Source: Pseudomonadota bacterium
Lineage (GTDB): Bacteria; Pseudomonadota; Alphaproteobacteria; Rhizobiales; Rhizobiaceae
Direction of reading: 5' to 3'
Assembly: GCA_023419535.1 (NCBI GenBank)
Contig: JAEZXX010000127.1
Location: 1 to 35,594, forward strand
Length of the DNA: 35,594 nucleotides
The translations under genes were made by a program, and so were the position numbers. Below, in pieces: positions 24,400-34,300 of the stretch (position 1 is its first letter; each line of letters starts with the position of its first letter). The notes under the pieces were generated by a model. That model did not search any database, had not been told where the DNA came from, and saw only the letters and a list, made by a program, of their open reading frames with translations.

Positions 24400-25317
24400 A
24401 TGACGAACCTCTTCCTCCTCCAGTCGCTGAACGGCATCCAGTTCGGCATCCTGCTCTTCCTGGTGGCGGCCGGTCTGACGCTCGTCTTCGGCATCATGGA
24501 CTTCATCAACCTCGCCCATGGCGTGCAGTACATGGTGGGCGCCTACCTCCTGGCGGCCTTCACGGCCTGGAGCGGCGACTTCTTCGTGGGGCTGGCGCTG
24601 GCCCTCCCCGCCGCCCTCGCCTTCGGCCTGCTTCTGGAGGTGCTCGTCTTCCGGCACCTCTACCAGCGCGACCATCTCGATCAGGTGCTCGCGACCTTCG
24701 GCCTGATCCTGATCCTGAACGAGGGCGTGCGGATCATCTGGGGCGCCGCCCCCATCTCGGTGCCGGTGCCGGACATCCTGTCCGGCTCCGTGCCCCTCGT
24801 CGGCAATCTGCAGTACCCGGTCTACCGCCTCGCCATCATCGCGGCGGGCCTCTTCACGGCGCTCGGCCTCTATCTCGTCGTCAACCACACCCGCGTCGGC
24901 ATGCTCCTGCGGGCCGGCGCCTCCAACGGTCGGATGGTCTCGGCGCTCGGCGTCGACATCAACCGCCTCTTCATGGTCGTCTTCGGCTTCGGCGCGATGC
25001 TGGCGGGCTTCGCCGGGGCGATGATCGCGCCCATTTTGTCCGTCGATCCCGGCATGGGCGACAGCGTCCTGATCCTGACCTTCGTCGTCATCGTCATCGG
25101 CGGCATCGGCTCGATCCGGGGCGCCTTCGTCGCGGCCATCCTCGTCGGCCTCGTCGACACGCTCGGCCGCACCTTCGGGCCCATCCTCCTGCGCATGGTC
25201 ATGGACGCAGGCGCCGCCTCGCAGACCGGGCGCACCCTCGCGCCGATGCTCATCTACATCCTGATGGCGGCGATCCTGTTCTTCCGGCCCTCCGGCCTCT
25301 TCCAGGCGCGGAGCTGA
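24400..25317 (+). CDS. livH: branched-chain-type ABC transporter permease (LivH family)
   Basis: The 305-residue inner-membrane protein shows the LivH hallmark FGIMDFINLAHGVQYMVGAYLL near residues 29-50 and the cytoplasmic region GASNGRMVSALGVDINRLFMVVFGFGAMLAGFAGAMIAP. It ends in hydrophobic helices with VVIVIGGIGSIRGAFVAAILVGLVDT, a family signature. ATG 24400 begins just before the first helix; a longer reading from 24352 adds a polar tail. LivM starts 4 bases after its stop. It forms the channel with LivM. Confidence 0.92.
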   Translation: MTNLFLLQSLNGIQFGILLFLVAAGLTLVFGIMDFINLAHGVQYMVGAYLLAAFTAWSGDFFVGLALALPAALAFGLLLEVLVFRHLYQRDHLDQVLATFGLILILNEGVRIIWGAAPISVPVPDILSGSVPLVGNLQYPVYRLAIIAAGLFTALGLYLVVNHTRVGMLLRAGASNGRMVSALGVDINRLFMVVFGFGAMLAGFAGAMIAPILSVDPGMGDSVLILTFVVIVIGGIGSIRGAFVAAILVGLVDTLGRTFGPILLRMVMDAGAASQTGRTLAPMLIYILMAAILFFRPSGLFQARS

Positions 25318-25321
25318 GCCG

Positions 25322-26320
25322 ATGACGAACACCGCCCTCGCCACGCCCCTCGCTCCGCCGAGCGCCGGACGCCCCCTCGGCCGCGGCCGGCTCATGGCCG
25401 CCGGCGCCATCTTTGCGGTCTTCGCGGTCCTGCCCTTCCTCTTCGAAGCCCTCGGCGAGCCCTTCCTCGTGGTGCTGGCGACCCGCGTCCTGATCTTCGC
25501 GATCGCAGCCCTCTCGCTCGATCTCATCCTCGGCTACGGCGCACTCGTCTCCTTCGGCCACGCCGCCTTCGTCGGCATCGGCGCCTATGCGGTGGCGATC
25601 CTCGCCTCGCACGGCATCGAGGAGATCCTAGTCCAATTCGCGGTCGCGCTCGCCGTCTCCGGCCTCTTCGCCCTCGTCACCGGCGCGATCTCGCTTCGCA
25701 CCAAGGGCGTCTACTTCATCATGATTACGCTCGCCTTCGGGCAGATGGCGTTCTTCTTCATGGTTTCGCTCTCGGCCTATGGCGGCGACGACGGCATGAC
25801 GCTCGCCCGCCGCTCGGCGCTTCTCGGCACCGGCATCCTGGAAAGCCGCGTCGCGCTCTTCTACCTCGCCTTCGCCTGCCTTCTGGCGCTCTTCATCCTC
25901 GCCAACGCGCTCGTCGGCTCGCGTTTCGGGCGCGTCATCCGCGGCACGCGCGACAATGCGGTGCGCATGCAGGCCATCGGCTTCTCGCCCTTCCGCTACC
26001 AGCTCACCGCCTACGTCGTCTCCGGCATGATGGCGGCCGTCGCCGGCGTCCTCCTCGCCAACCAGGCCGAGTTCGTCTCGCCGGCCTACATGTCCTGGGG
26101 GCGCTCGGGCGAGCTCATCGCCATCGTCGCGCTCGGCGGGATCGGCACGCTCATCGGCCCGATCCTCGGCGCCGCTGCCTTCATCGCGCTGGAGGATTCG
26201 CTCGCCGCGATCAGCCACCACTGGCGCCTCGGCTTCGGCGTGCTCCTCGTCCTCGTCGTCCTCTTCACGCGCGGCGGGATCTACGGCTTTCTCGCAAGGC
26301 TCTTCGCGAGGCGCGCATGA
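25322..26320 (+). CDS. livM: branched-chain-type ABC transporter permease (LivM family)
   Basis: The 332-residue permease has a proline-rich start, then helices with ALSLDLILGYGALVSFGHAAFVGIGAYAVAIL, the LivM marker, and GRVIRGTRDNAVRMQAIGFSPFRYQLTAYVVSGMMAAVAGVLLANQ in the loop that contacts the ATPases. AIVALGGIGTLIGPILGAAAFIALED closes the family pattern. It overlaps livG by 4 bases (ATGA). Confidence 0.92.
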   Translation: MTNTALATPLAPPSAGRPLGRGRLMAAGAIFAVFAVLPFLFEALGEPFLVVLATRVLIFAIAALSLDLILGYGALVSFGHAAFVGIGAYAVAILASHGIEEILVQFAVALAVSGLFALVTGAISLRTKGVYFIMITLAFGQMAFFFMVSLSAYGGDDGMTLARRSALLGTGILESRVALFYLAFACLLALFILANALVGSRFGRVIRGTRDNAVRMQAIGFSPFRYQLTAYVVSGMMAAVAGVLLANQAEFVSPAYMSWGRSGELIAIVALGGIGTLIGPILGAAAFIALEDSLAAISHHWRLGFGVLLVLVVLFTRGGIYGFLARLFARRA

Positions 26321-27069
26321 GCGGGACCATCCTCTCCATCCGCAACCTCGCCAAGGCCTACGGGGCGCTGAAGGTCACCGACGACGTGTCGCTCGACGTG
26401 CGCGAGGGTGAACTGCACGCCATCATCGGCCCGAACGGGGCCGGCAAGACGACGCTGATCCACCAGCTTTCCGGCATGGGGCCGAGCGACAGCGGAACGG
26501 TTCTCTACGACGGCGCCGACATCACGCGTCTGTCGATGCCCGAGCGTGTACGGCGCGGCCTCGCGCGCTCCTTCCAGATCACCTCGATCCTGGCCGGCTT
26601 CTCGGCGCTGGAGAACGTCGCGCTCGCAGTGCAGGCACGCTCCGGCTCGAGCTTCCGCTTCTTCCGCCCGGCCGCCAAGGAGGCCGCTCTGAACGACGAA
26701 GCGATGGGGGCGCTCGCCGCCGTGCGGCTGGACGACCGCGCGCACCGCCTCGCGGGCAGCCTGTCGCATGGGGAGAAGCGGCAGCTGGAGCTGGCGGTGG
26801 CGCTCGCGACCCGTCCGAAACTGCTGCTTCTCGACGAGCCGCTCGCCGGAACGGGCCATGAGGAGTCCGCCCTCCTCGTCGGTCTGATGCGTTCCCTGAA
26901 GGGCCGGCACACCATCGTCCTCATCGAGCACGACATGGAGGCGGTCTTCGCGCTGGCGGACCGTGTCAGCGTTCTCGTCTACGGAAAGCTGATCGCGACG
27001 GGCACGCCGGAGGCCATCCGCGCCGACGCGGCCGTGCGCGCGGCCTATCTCGGCGAGGAGGCCGCCTGA
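26317..27069 (+). CDS. livG: branched-chain-type ABC transporter ATP-binding protein (LivG family)
   Basis: The 250-residue ATPase has Walker A GPNGAGKTT, the LivG stretch RRGLARSFQITSIL, Walker B LLLLDEPLAG and the switch His in VLIEHDME. The ABC signature reads LSHGEKRQLELAVALA, the usual LivG variant of LSGG. One base overlaps the next gene (TGATG). It pairs with LivF to drive uptake. Confidence 0.93.
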   Translation: MSGTILSIRNLAKAYGALKVTDDVSLDVREGELHAIIGPNGAGKTTLIHQLSGMGPSDSGTVLYDGADITRLSMPERVRRGLARSFQITSILAGFSALENVALAVQARSGSSFRFFRPAAKEAALNDEAMGALAAVRLDDRAHRLAGSLSHGEKRQLELAVALATRPKLLLLDEPLAGTGHEESALLVGLMRSLKGRHTIVLIEHDMEAVFALADRVSVLVYGKLIATGTPEAIRADAAVRAAYLGEEAA

Positions 27070-27764
27070 TGCTGACCGTCGAGGCTCTCGAGAGCGCCTA
27101 TGGCGACAGCCGCATCCTCTTCGGCGTCGATCTGACCGTCGACGCCGGCGAGGTGGTGACGCTGCTCGGTCGCAACGGCATGGGCAAGACGACGACGATC
27201 AACTCGATCTTCGGCCTCGTGAAGCCGCGTGCCGGGCGGGTCTCGGTCGACGGAGAGGACGTGACCGGGCGCCCGCCGCATGTCGTCGCCGCCAAGGGCC
27301 TCGGCCTCGTGCCCGAGGGCCGGCAGGTCTTCCCGACGCTGAACGTGGAGGAGAACCTCGTCGCCACCGCGCGCGGCGGCACACGCGCGAAGTGGACGCT
27401 GGCGAAGATCTACGACCTCTTCCCGCGCCTGAAGGAGCGGCGCCGCAACATGGGCAACCAGCTCTCCGGCGGCGAGCAGCAGATGCTCGCCATCGGTCGC
27501 GCCCTGATGACCAATCCGCGGCTCGTCGTCCTCGACGAGGCGACGGAAGGGCTCGCGCCGCTGATCCGGCAGGAAATCTGGGCCTGCCTGACCACGCTCA
27601 AGGCCGAGGGCGAGGCGATCCTCGTCGTCGACAAGAACGTCGACGCGCTCGCGCGCTTCGCGGACCGTCATGTCGTCATCGAGAAGGGAAAGATCGTTTG
27701 GACCGGCACGACGCCGGACCTGATGGCCGCGCCGCAGATCAAGGAGCGGTTCCTCCATGTCTGA
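27069..27764 (+). CDS. livF: branched-chain-type ABC transporter ATP-binding protein (LivF family)
   Basis: The 231-residue ATPase has Walker A GRNGMGKTT, VPEGRQVFPTLNVEENL (the LivF marker), signature LSGGEQQMLAIGRALM and Walker B LVVLDEATEGLAP. Its switch position reads VVDKNVDAL instead of the usual VEQN/VEH-type residues, with Lys-Asn where Gln or His is common. LivF proteins vary here, so this may not affect activity. Its stop overlaps the SDR start by 8 bases. Confidence 0.92.
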   Translation: MLTVEALESAYGDSRILFGVDLTVDAGEVVTLLGRNGMGKTTTINSIFGLVKPRAGRVSVDGEDVTGRPPHVVAAKGLGLVPEGRQVFPTLNVEENLVATARGGTRAKWTLAKIYDLFPRLKERRRNMGNQLSGGEQQMLAIGRALMTNPRLVVLDEATEGLAPLIRQEIWACLTTLKAEGEAILVVDKNVDALARFADRHVVIEKGKIVWTGTTPDLMAAPQIKERFLHV

Positions 27765-28512
27765 GCGCCGCCACGTCCTCGTCACCGGCGCCGCGCGGGG
27801 CATCGGCCGTGCGATCGCGTCGGCCTTCGTGGAGGCCGGCCACACCGTCACGGTGCTCGCGCGATCGCCCGAGAGCGGCGCGGCGACCGCCGAGGCGATC
27901 GGCGCGGCCGGCTTCGTCGCGGCCGACGTCTCCGACGAGACCGCCTTGCGCGCCGCCATCGAAGGCGCGGTCGCAGCGCGCGGCGCGGTCGAGATCCTCG
28001 TCAACAATGCGGGCGGCGCCGACACCGCGCCCCTGGCAAAGATGAGCCCGGCGCAGCTTCGCGCGATGATGGCGCTGAATCTGGAACCGGTGCTCGTCGG
28101 GGCGCAGGTCGTCGCGCCCGCCATGAGGGCGGCCGGCTTCGGCCGCATCGTCACCATCGCCTCCACGGCGGGCCTGAAGGGCTACGCCTATGCCGGTGCC
28201 TACAGCGCGGCCAAGCACGCGGTCGTCGGGCTCACCCGCTCGCTGGCCCTGGAGCTTGCCACCACAGGCATCACCGTCAACGCGGTCTGCCCCGGCTACA
28301 CCGACACCGATCTCGTCTCCGGGTCCATCGACCGGCTGGAGACCCGCACGGGGCGCGATCGCGCGGACCTCACGGCCGAGTTCACGAAGGCGAATCCGCA
28401 GGGGCGCCTCGTCTCGCCGAAGGAGGTCGCCGACTGCGTCCTCTGGCTCGCCGGGGACGGCGCCTCGGCGATCACCGGACAGGCGATCGCGGTGGCGGGG
28501 GGCGAGATATGA
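27757..28512 (+). CDS. short-chain dehydrogenase/reductase (3-hydroxyacyl-CoA dehydrogenase candidate)
   Basis: The 251-residue classical SDR has TGAARGIG at 10-17, NNAGG near 86, catalytic Ser in ASTAGLKGYAYAG, YSAAK and the CPGYTDTDL segment. Within an aerobic aromatic-CoA operon it most likely oxidises a 3-hydroxyacyl-CoA in the beta-oxidation-like phase. SDRs of this type accompany 2-aminobenzoyl-CoA genes elsewhere as I recall. It overlaps livF by 8 bases and the MarR gene by 4, so transporter, enzyme and regulator are tightly coupled. Confidence 0.88.
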   Translation: MSERRHVLVTGAARGIGRAIASAFVEAGHTVTVLARSPESGAATAEAIGAAGFVAADVSDETALRAAIEGAVAARGAVEILVNNAGGADTAPLAKMSPAQLRAMMALNLEPVLVGAQVVAPAMRAAGFGRIVTIASTAGLKGYAYAGAYSAAKHAVVGLTRSLALELATTGITVNAVCPGYTDTDLVSGSIDRLETRTGRDRADLTAEFTKANPQGRLVSPKEVADCVLWLAGDGASAITGQAIAVAGGEI

Positions 28513-29078
28513 GTTCGCTCGGCCTGACCGCGCACGACTTCGTCGACGCCGAATCCAAGGTGCGCGAGCGGCCGCAGGACCATGCTCTGGAGCTGCGCGT
28601 CTGGCTTCGGCTCCTGACCTGCGCCAACCTCATCGAGGCCGAGATCCGCAAGCGGCTGCGAGAACGCTTCGACACGACGCTGCCGCGCTTCGATCTCATG
28701 GCGCAGCTGGAGCGCTCGCCGGACGGGCTGCTCCTCGGCGATCTGTCGCGCCGCATGATGGTGTCCAACGGCAACGTCACCGGGCTCGTCGACCGGCTGG
28801 CGGCCGAGGGCCTGATCGAGCGCCGGGTGGTGAAGACCGACCGGCGGGCCGCGCGCGTCGTCCTGACCAAGGCCGGCCGCGCGCAGTTCCAATTGATGGC
28901 CACCGCGCACGGCGACTGGATCGGCGAACTCGTCGGCGGGCTGGATTCGAGCGAACAGGATCTCCTCTGGCGGCGCCTCGGCGACCTCAAGGCGTCCGTG
29001 CGGACCGCGGTCGCCGCCGCCAATCTGAAGAGCGCCGCGGCGCCATCCGGCCAAACGCCGGGCGAGGAAACGACATGA
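28509..29078 (+). CDS. MarR-family transcriptional regulator
   Basis: The 189-residue regulator has a MarR winged helix: LTCANLIEAEIRKRLRERFDTTLPRFDLMAQLERSPDGLLLGDLSRRMMVSNGNVTGLVDRLAAEGLIERRVVKTDRRAARVVLTKAG. The recognition helix is around MMVSNGNVTGLVDRL and the wing around VKTDRRAARV. MarR proteins of aromatic-CoA pathways (BadR, CouR, HcaR types) are repressors released by the CoA thioester substrate. It is encoded inside the operon it probably controls, overlapping both neighbours by 4 bases. The GCAA-TTGC dyads at 22826-22892 are candidate sites. Confidence 0.9.
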   Translation: MSSLGLTAHDFVDAESKVRERPQDHALELRVWLRLLTCANLIEAEIRKRLRERFDTTLPRFDLMAQLERSPDGLLLGDLSRRMMVSNGNVTGLVDRLAAEGLIERRVVKTDRRAARVVLTKAGRAQFQLMATAHGDWIGELVGGLDSSEQDLLWRRLGDLKASVRTAVAAANLKSAAAPSGQTPGEETT

Positions 29079-29907
29079 AGCGCCAGAACCCCATCACCGC
29101 GCCGCTGGCCGGATTCGAGCCGCAGCATTTCCTCTTCGCCGTGGAAGGCGGCGTCGCGACGATCACGCTGAACCGGCCCGAGCGCAAGAACCCGCTGACC
29201 TTCGAAAGCTATTCGGAGCTTCGCGACACCTTCCGCGCGTTGCGCTTCGATGAGACGATCCACGCCGTGATCGTGACGGGGGCGGGCGGCAACTTCTCGT
29301 CGGGCGGCGACGTCTTCGAGATCATCGAGCCGCTGACCAAGATGGGCGCGGCCGAGCTTCATGCCTTCACCGTGATGACCGGCGATCTGGTGAAGGAGAT
29401 GCGCGCCTGTCCGCAGCCCGTCATCGCCGCCGTCGAGGGCATCTGCGCGGGCGCGGGCGCGATTCTGGCGATGGCCTCCGACCTGCGGATCGCCGGAGAC
29501 GGCGCCAAGGTCGCCTTCCTCTTCAACCGTGTCGGTCTCGCCGGCTGCGACATGGGCGCCTGCGCGATCCTGCCCCGCCTGATCGGCCAGGGCCGGGCCT
29601 CGGAGCTTCTCTACACCGGCCGTTTCATGAAGGCCGAGGAAGGCGAGCGCTGGGGCTTCTTCAACCGCCTCGTCCCCGCCGGCGGGGCGCTCGAAGCGGC
29701 GCGCGAAACGGCGGCGTCGATCGTCGCGGGGCCGACCTTCGCCAACTCCATCACCAAGCGGATGCTGCAGATGGAATGGGCGATGGGCGTCGACGAGGCG
29801 ATCGATTCCGAGGCGATCGCGCAGGCGCTCTGCATGAAGACGGGCGATTTCCGCCGCGCCTTCGAGGCCTTCGCGGCCAAACAGACCCCGATCTTCGAGG
29901 GCAATTG

Positions 29908-29908
<1 letters not shown>
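29075..29908 (+). CDS. crotonase-superfamily (enoyl-CoA hydratase/isomerase-like) protein
   Basis: The 277-residue protein has the crotonase fold: ATITLNRPERKNPLTFESYSELRDTF, the oxyanion segment TGAGGNFSSGGDVFEI and VEGICAGAGAILAMASDLRIA. The two glutamates used by classical enoyl-CoA hydratase are absent: Ile130 and Asn151 occupy the equivalent positions in my alignment. An Asp159 in GLAGCDMGACAILPRLIG sits where several crotonase isomerases and hydrolases carry an acid. It may therefore isomerise a double bond or cleave a ring C-C bond, as BadI does, and not hydrate. It overlaps the MarR gene by 4 bases and the dehydrogenase gene by 1. Confidence 0.85.
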
Positions 29909-31056
<1,148 letters not shown>

Positions 31057-31067
31057 GGAACAGCGCC

Positions 31068-32708
31068 ATGCCCGGCACCGGCCATCGCGACACCTTCGTC
31101 ATAGAGAATCTGCCGCCTGCAGGAGCCCTGCCCGACATCATCAATCTCGACGCGCTCGGCTATCCGGAGACGCTGAACGCGACCGCGGAGCTGGTCGACC
31201 GCCACGTCGCGGAAGGCCGGGGGAACCGCATCGCGATCCGCGCCCCGGGGGGCGTATCGTGGACCTACGCCGATCTGGCGGCCCGCATCGACGCCTACGC
31301 CAACGTCCTGACCGAAAAACTCGGATTCGAGCCCGGCAATCGGGTGCTCCTGCGCTCGGCGAACAATCCGGTGAAGGTCGCGCTGTATCTGGCGGTCATC
31401 AAGGCCGGCGGCGTGGTCGTGGCGACCATGCCGCTCCTGCGCGCTAAGGAGCTTGCCGCGATCGTCGAAAAGGCCCGGGTGGCGCTCGCCTTCTGCGACG
31501 CGAGCCTCGTCGAGGAGATGGAGGCCACGCGCCCGCTGGCACCGCGCCTGTCGCGGATCGTGACGTGGCAGGGCGTCGACGGCGGCGAACTCGCCGATTT
31601 CGCGCGGGACGCCGGACGCCCTTTCAAACCCTGCCCGACACGCGCCGACGACCCTTGCCTCCTCGGCTTCACCTCTGGCACGACGGGCGTGCCCAAGGCG
31701 ACCATCCACACCCACCGCGACCTTCTCGTCATCTGCGACTGCTATTCCCGGCACATCCTGCGACCCTCGCCCGACGACGTCTTCATCGGCTCGCCGCCTC
31801 TCGCCTTCACCTTCGGGCTGGGCGGGCTCGTCCTGTTTCCGTTCCGCGTCGGCGCGCAGACGGTGCTGATCGAGAAGGCCTCGCCGCCGGATCTGGCGCG
31901 CGCGATCGACGAGTTCGGCGCGACGATCTGCTTCACGGCGCCGACCGCCTACCGCGCCATCCTCGGCAAACGCGATGACTACGATCTCTCCTCCCTGCGC
32001 AAATGCGTCTCGGCCGGCGAGACGCTGCCGCTGCCGACCTTCCAGGCCTGGGAGGCGGCGACCGGGCTGCGCCTGCTCGACGGGATCGGCGCGACCGAGA
32101 TGCTCCACATCTTCATCGCCGCTCCCGAAGAGGCGATCCGCCCCGGCGCGACGGGCAGGCCCGTGCCGGGATACGAAGCGGCGATCCTCGACGACGAGGG
32201 CGGTTTCGCGCCCGACGGAGTGGTCGGGCGGCTGGCCGTGAAGGGGCCGATCGGCTGCCGCTACCTCGCCGACGAGCGCCAGTCCGTCTACGTGCGGAAC
32301 GGCTGGAACGTCACCGGCGACGCCTACCTGCGCGACTCCGACGGCTACTACTGGTTCCAGGCCCGCGCCGACGACATGATCATCTCCGGCGGCTACAACA
32401 TCGCCGGGCCGGAGGTGGAGGCGAGCCTCCTCGCCCATCCGGCCGTCGCCGAATGCGGCGTCGTCGGTGCGCCCTGCCCCGAGCGCGGCATGACCGTGAA
32501 GGCCTATGTCGTCCTGCGGCCCGGCGAGACGGCGGGGCCGGAGCTCGCCAAGGCGCTGCAGGACCACGTGAAGGGCGACCTCGCGCCCTACAAGTATCCC
32601 AGAGCCGTCGAGTTCGTGACGGCTCTGCCCAAGACGGAATCCGGCAAGCTCCAGCGCTTTGCGCTGCGCCAGCGCGCCGCGGCCGACAGCGCCGAGGTGG
32701 ACACATGA
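31068..32708 (+). CDS. aromatic acid-CoA ligase, 2-aminobenzoate-CoA ligase type
   Basis: The 546-residue protein is an acyl-adenylate-forming enzyme. It has the AMP-binding loop FTSGTTGVPKATIHTH, the A5-type motif DGIGATEMLHIFI, the hinge WFQARADDMIISGGYNI and the C-terminal lysine in PKTESGKLQRFALR. The start (DTFVIENLPPAGALPDI, then ETLNATAELVDRHV) and length resemble 2-aminobenzoate- and benzoate-CoA ligases (AbmG in Azoarcus evansii). It would activate the imported acid to the CoA thioester used by the fused monooxygenase encoded divergently. AGGAA lies 8 bases before ATG 31068. Benzoate or salicylate cannot be excluded as substrate. Confidence 0.88.
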   Translation: MPGTGHRDTFVIENLPPAGALPDIINLDALGYPETLNATAELVDRHVAEGRGNRIAIRAPGGVSWTYADLAARIDAYANVLTEKLGFEPGNRVLLRSANNPVKVALYLAVIKAGGVVVATMPLLRAKELAAIVEKARVALAFCDASLVEEMEATRPLAPRLSRIVTWQGVDGGELADFARDAGRPFKPCPTRADDPCLLGFTSGTTGVPKATIHTHRDLLVICDCYSRHILRPSPDDVFIGSPPLAFTFGLGGLVLFPFRVGAQTVLIEKASPPDLARAIDEFGATICFTAPTAYRAILGKRDDYDLSSLRKCVSAGETLPLPTFQAWEAATGLRLLDGIGATEMLHIFIAAPEEAIRPGATGRPVPGYEAAILDDEGGFAPDGVVGRLAVKGPIGCRYLADERQSVYVRNGWNVTGDAYLRDSDGYYWFQARADDMIISGGYNIAGPEVEASLLAHPAVAECGVVGAPCPERGMTVKAYVVLRPGETAGPELAKALQDHVKGDLAPYKYPRAVEFVTALPKTESGKLQRFALRQRAAADSAEVDT

Positions 32709-33154
32709 GTGCGGTGGGGAAGCGCGATCGGGAACCGGGCGCGGAGAGCGGCCTGACGGCGCTGCAGCCGCCCGGCTGGAAACAGCCGCGCGGCTACTCG
32801 AACGGCATGATGGGTCGCGGAACGGTTCTTCTCACCGGCGGCGTGATCGGCTGGGACGAAGAGGAGCGCCTCGCGACAGGCTTCGTGCCGCAGGTCGAAC
32901 AGGTGCTGCGCAACATCGTCGCGATCCTGGCGCAAGGCGGCGCCGGCCCCGAGCACATCGCACGGCTCACCTGGTACGTGACCGACGTTCCCGCCTATCG
33001 GTCGAGCCTGAAGGAGATCGGCGCCGCCTACCGCGCGGTCATGGGTCGCAATTTTCCCGCGATGGCCTTGATCGGCGTCAAGGAACTGGTCGAGCCGGAC
33101 GCGATGGTGGAGATCGAGGCGACCGCGATCCTCCCCGATCGCGATCCCGCCTAG
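32705..33154 (+). CDS. RidA-family protein without the canonical arginine
   Basis: The 149-residue protein has the RidA/YjgF/UK114 fold: YSNGMMGRGTVLLTGGVIGWDEE, VEQVLRNIVAILAQGGAGPEHIARLTWYVTD and VEIEATAIL. RidA proper hydrolyses enamines and imines using an Arg in a PAR motif. Here the stretch is NFPAMALIGV, with Met120 in that place, so it belongs to an Arg-less branch. The pathway from 2-aminobenzoyl-CoA produces an enamine (2-amino-5-oxocyclohex-1-enecarboxyl-CoA), so a deaminating role is attractive but unproven. It overlaps the ligase stop by 4 bases and is the last gene of the operon. Confidence 0.87.
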   Translation: MSAVGKRDREPGAESGLTALQPPGWKQPRGYSNGMMGRGTVLLTGGVIGWDEEERLATGFVPQVEQVLRNIVAILAQGGAGPEHIARLTWYVTDVPAYRSSLKEIGAAYRAVMGRNFPAMALIGVKELVEPDAMVEIEATAILPDRDPA

Positions 33155-33277
33155 GCGCGGAAGAGCTCGATCGGGAGCGTTACGGTCGGCTTCCAAAGCC
33201 CGGCCGCAACCGCCATGATCGTGGAATCGAGGGCGCGGTCGCGGGTGGAGCGACGCGCCGGCTTGGGAGGAGCCTTC

Positions 33278-34300
33278 ATGACACACGCCATCTGCGATCC
33301 GTCGCGCCGGATCGCCGGAAACCTCGCCGCAATGATCGCGGGCGGCTCGGCCCTCGTTCTCGGCGCCGTCGCGCCGTCGTCCTCCGCGATGGCGCAGGAT
33401 GCGTGGCCCGAGCGGACCGTTACCCTCGTCGTTCCGTTCAATGCCGGCGGCACGAGCGACATCCTGGCGCGGATCGTCGCGCAGGGTCTTTCGGCCGAAC
33501 TCGGACACAACGTCATCGTCGAGAACCAGCCCGGTGCGGGCGGCGGCGTCGGCACGTCCGCGGCGGCGCGGGCGGAGCCGGACGGCTACACGCTCCTGCT
33601 CGGCACCGTCGGCACCCATTCGATCAACCAGAACCTCTATCCGACGCTCGGCTACGATCCGGTGGCGGATTTCACGCCGGTGACCCCCGTCGCGGTGCTC
33701 CCGAACGTGCTCGTGGCGCACCCGGACGAGCCGTACGACACGCTGGCGGAACTGGTCGAGTTCGCGCGCGAGCGGCCCGGCGAGATCCTCTTCGCCTCCT
33801 CCGGCGCGGGCACCTCGATCCACCTCTCGGGCGAGATGTTCCGCGTGATCGCGCAGGTGGAGATGGAGCACGTGCCCTATACGGGCAGCGGCCCGGCGGT
33901 GGCCGCGCTTCTCGGCCACGAAACGAGCATCATGTTCGACAATCTGCCCTCCTCGATCCAGCACGTGCGGTCAGGCGCGCTGAAGGCGCTCGCCGTCACC
34001 ACAGCCGAGCGGACGGAGGCCCTGCCCGACGTGCCGACGATCGCCGAAAGCGGCTTTCCGGACTACGAGGCGACCTCCTGGTTCGGACTGTTCGCACCCG
34101 CCGGCACGCCCGAGCCAGTGATCGAGCGCCTGCATTCGGCGACGGTCGAGCTGCTGTCTCGCGATGACGTGCGCGAGCAACTCGCGCTCCAAGGCGCAAC
34201 CGCGCGCACCGATACCCCGGAGGGTTTCGCCGCCTTCATCGAAGCCGAGACCGCCAAATGGGCGGCCATCATCGAGAGTGCGAATGTCCGGATGGAATGA
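33278..34300 (+). CDS. TctC/Bug-family tripartite tricarboxylate transporter receptor
   Basis: The 340-residue protein is a periplasmic receptor. A long signal sequence ends near residue 39 (AMA-QD). Family stretches are VPFNAGGTSDILARIVAQGLS, QPGAGGGVGTSAAARAEPDGYTLLLGT, VPYTGSGPAVAALLGHETSIMFDN and GLFAPAGTPEPVIERL. Bug receptors bind carboxylates, amino acids or nicotinate-like acids. No TctA or TctB membrane gene is in the window, so it is an orphan here. GGGAGGAG lies 5 bases before ATG 33278. It overlaps the next SDR gene by 17 bases. Confidence 0.9.
   Translation: MTHAICDPSRRIAGNLAAMIAGGSALVLGAVAPSSSAMAQDAWPERTVTLVVPFNAGGTSDILARIVAQGLSAELGHNVIVENQPGAGGGVGTSAAARAEPDGYTLLLGTVGTHSINQNLYPTLGYDPVADFTPVTPVAVLPNVLVAHPDEPYDTLAELVEFARERPGEILFASSGAGTSIHLSGEMFRVIAQVEMEHVPYTGSGPAVAALLGHETSIMFDNLPSSIQHVRSGALKALAVTTAERTEALPDVPTIAESGFPDYEATSWFGLFAPAGTPEPVIERLHSATVELLSRDDVREQLALQGATARTDTPEGFAAFIEAETAKWAAIIESANVRME

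Noticed and set aside
24010..25527. Very long minus-strand frame opposite the liv genes
   Set aside because: Its translation is Glu/Asp/Arg/His-rich without any domain, typical of the complement of GC-rich coding DNA. The plus-strand LivH and LivM proteins are unmistakable.
33151..33277. A minus-strand open frame ending near 33151 that reads like a protein C-terminus before the TctC-type gene
   Set aside because: It overlaps the start and signal peptide region of the receptor gene on the other strand, and I recognise no family. It may be a remnant, but the evidence is too weak to call a pseudogene.
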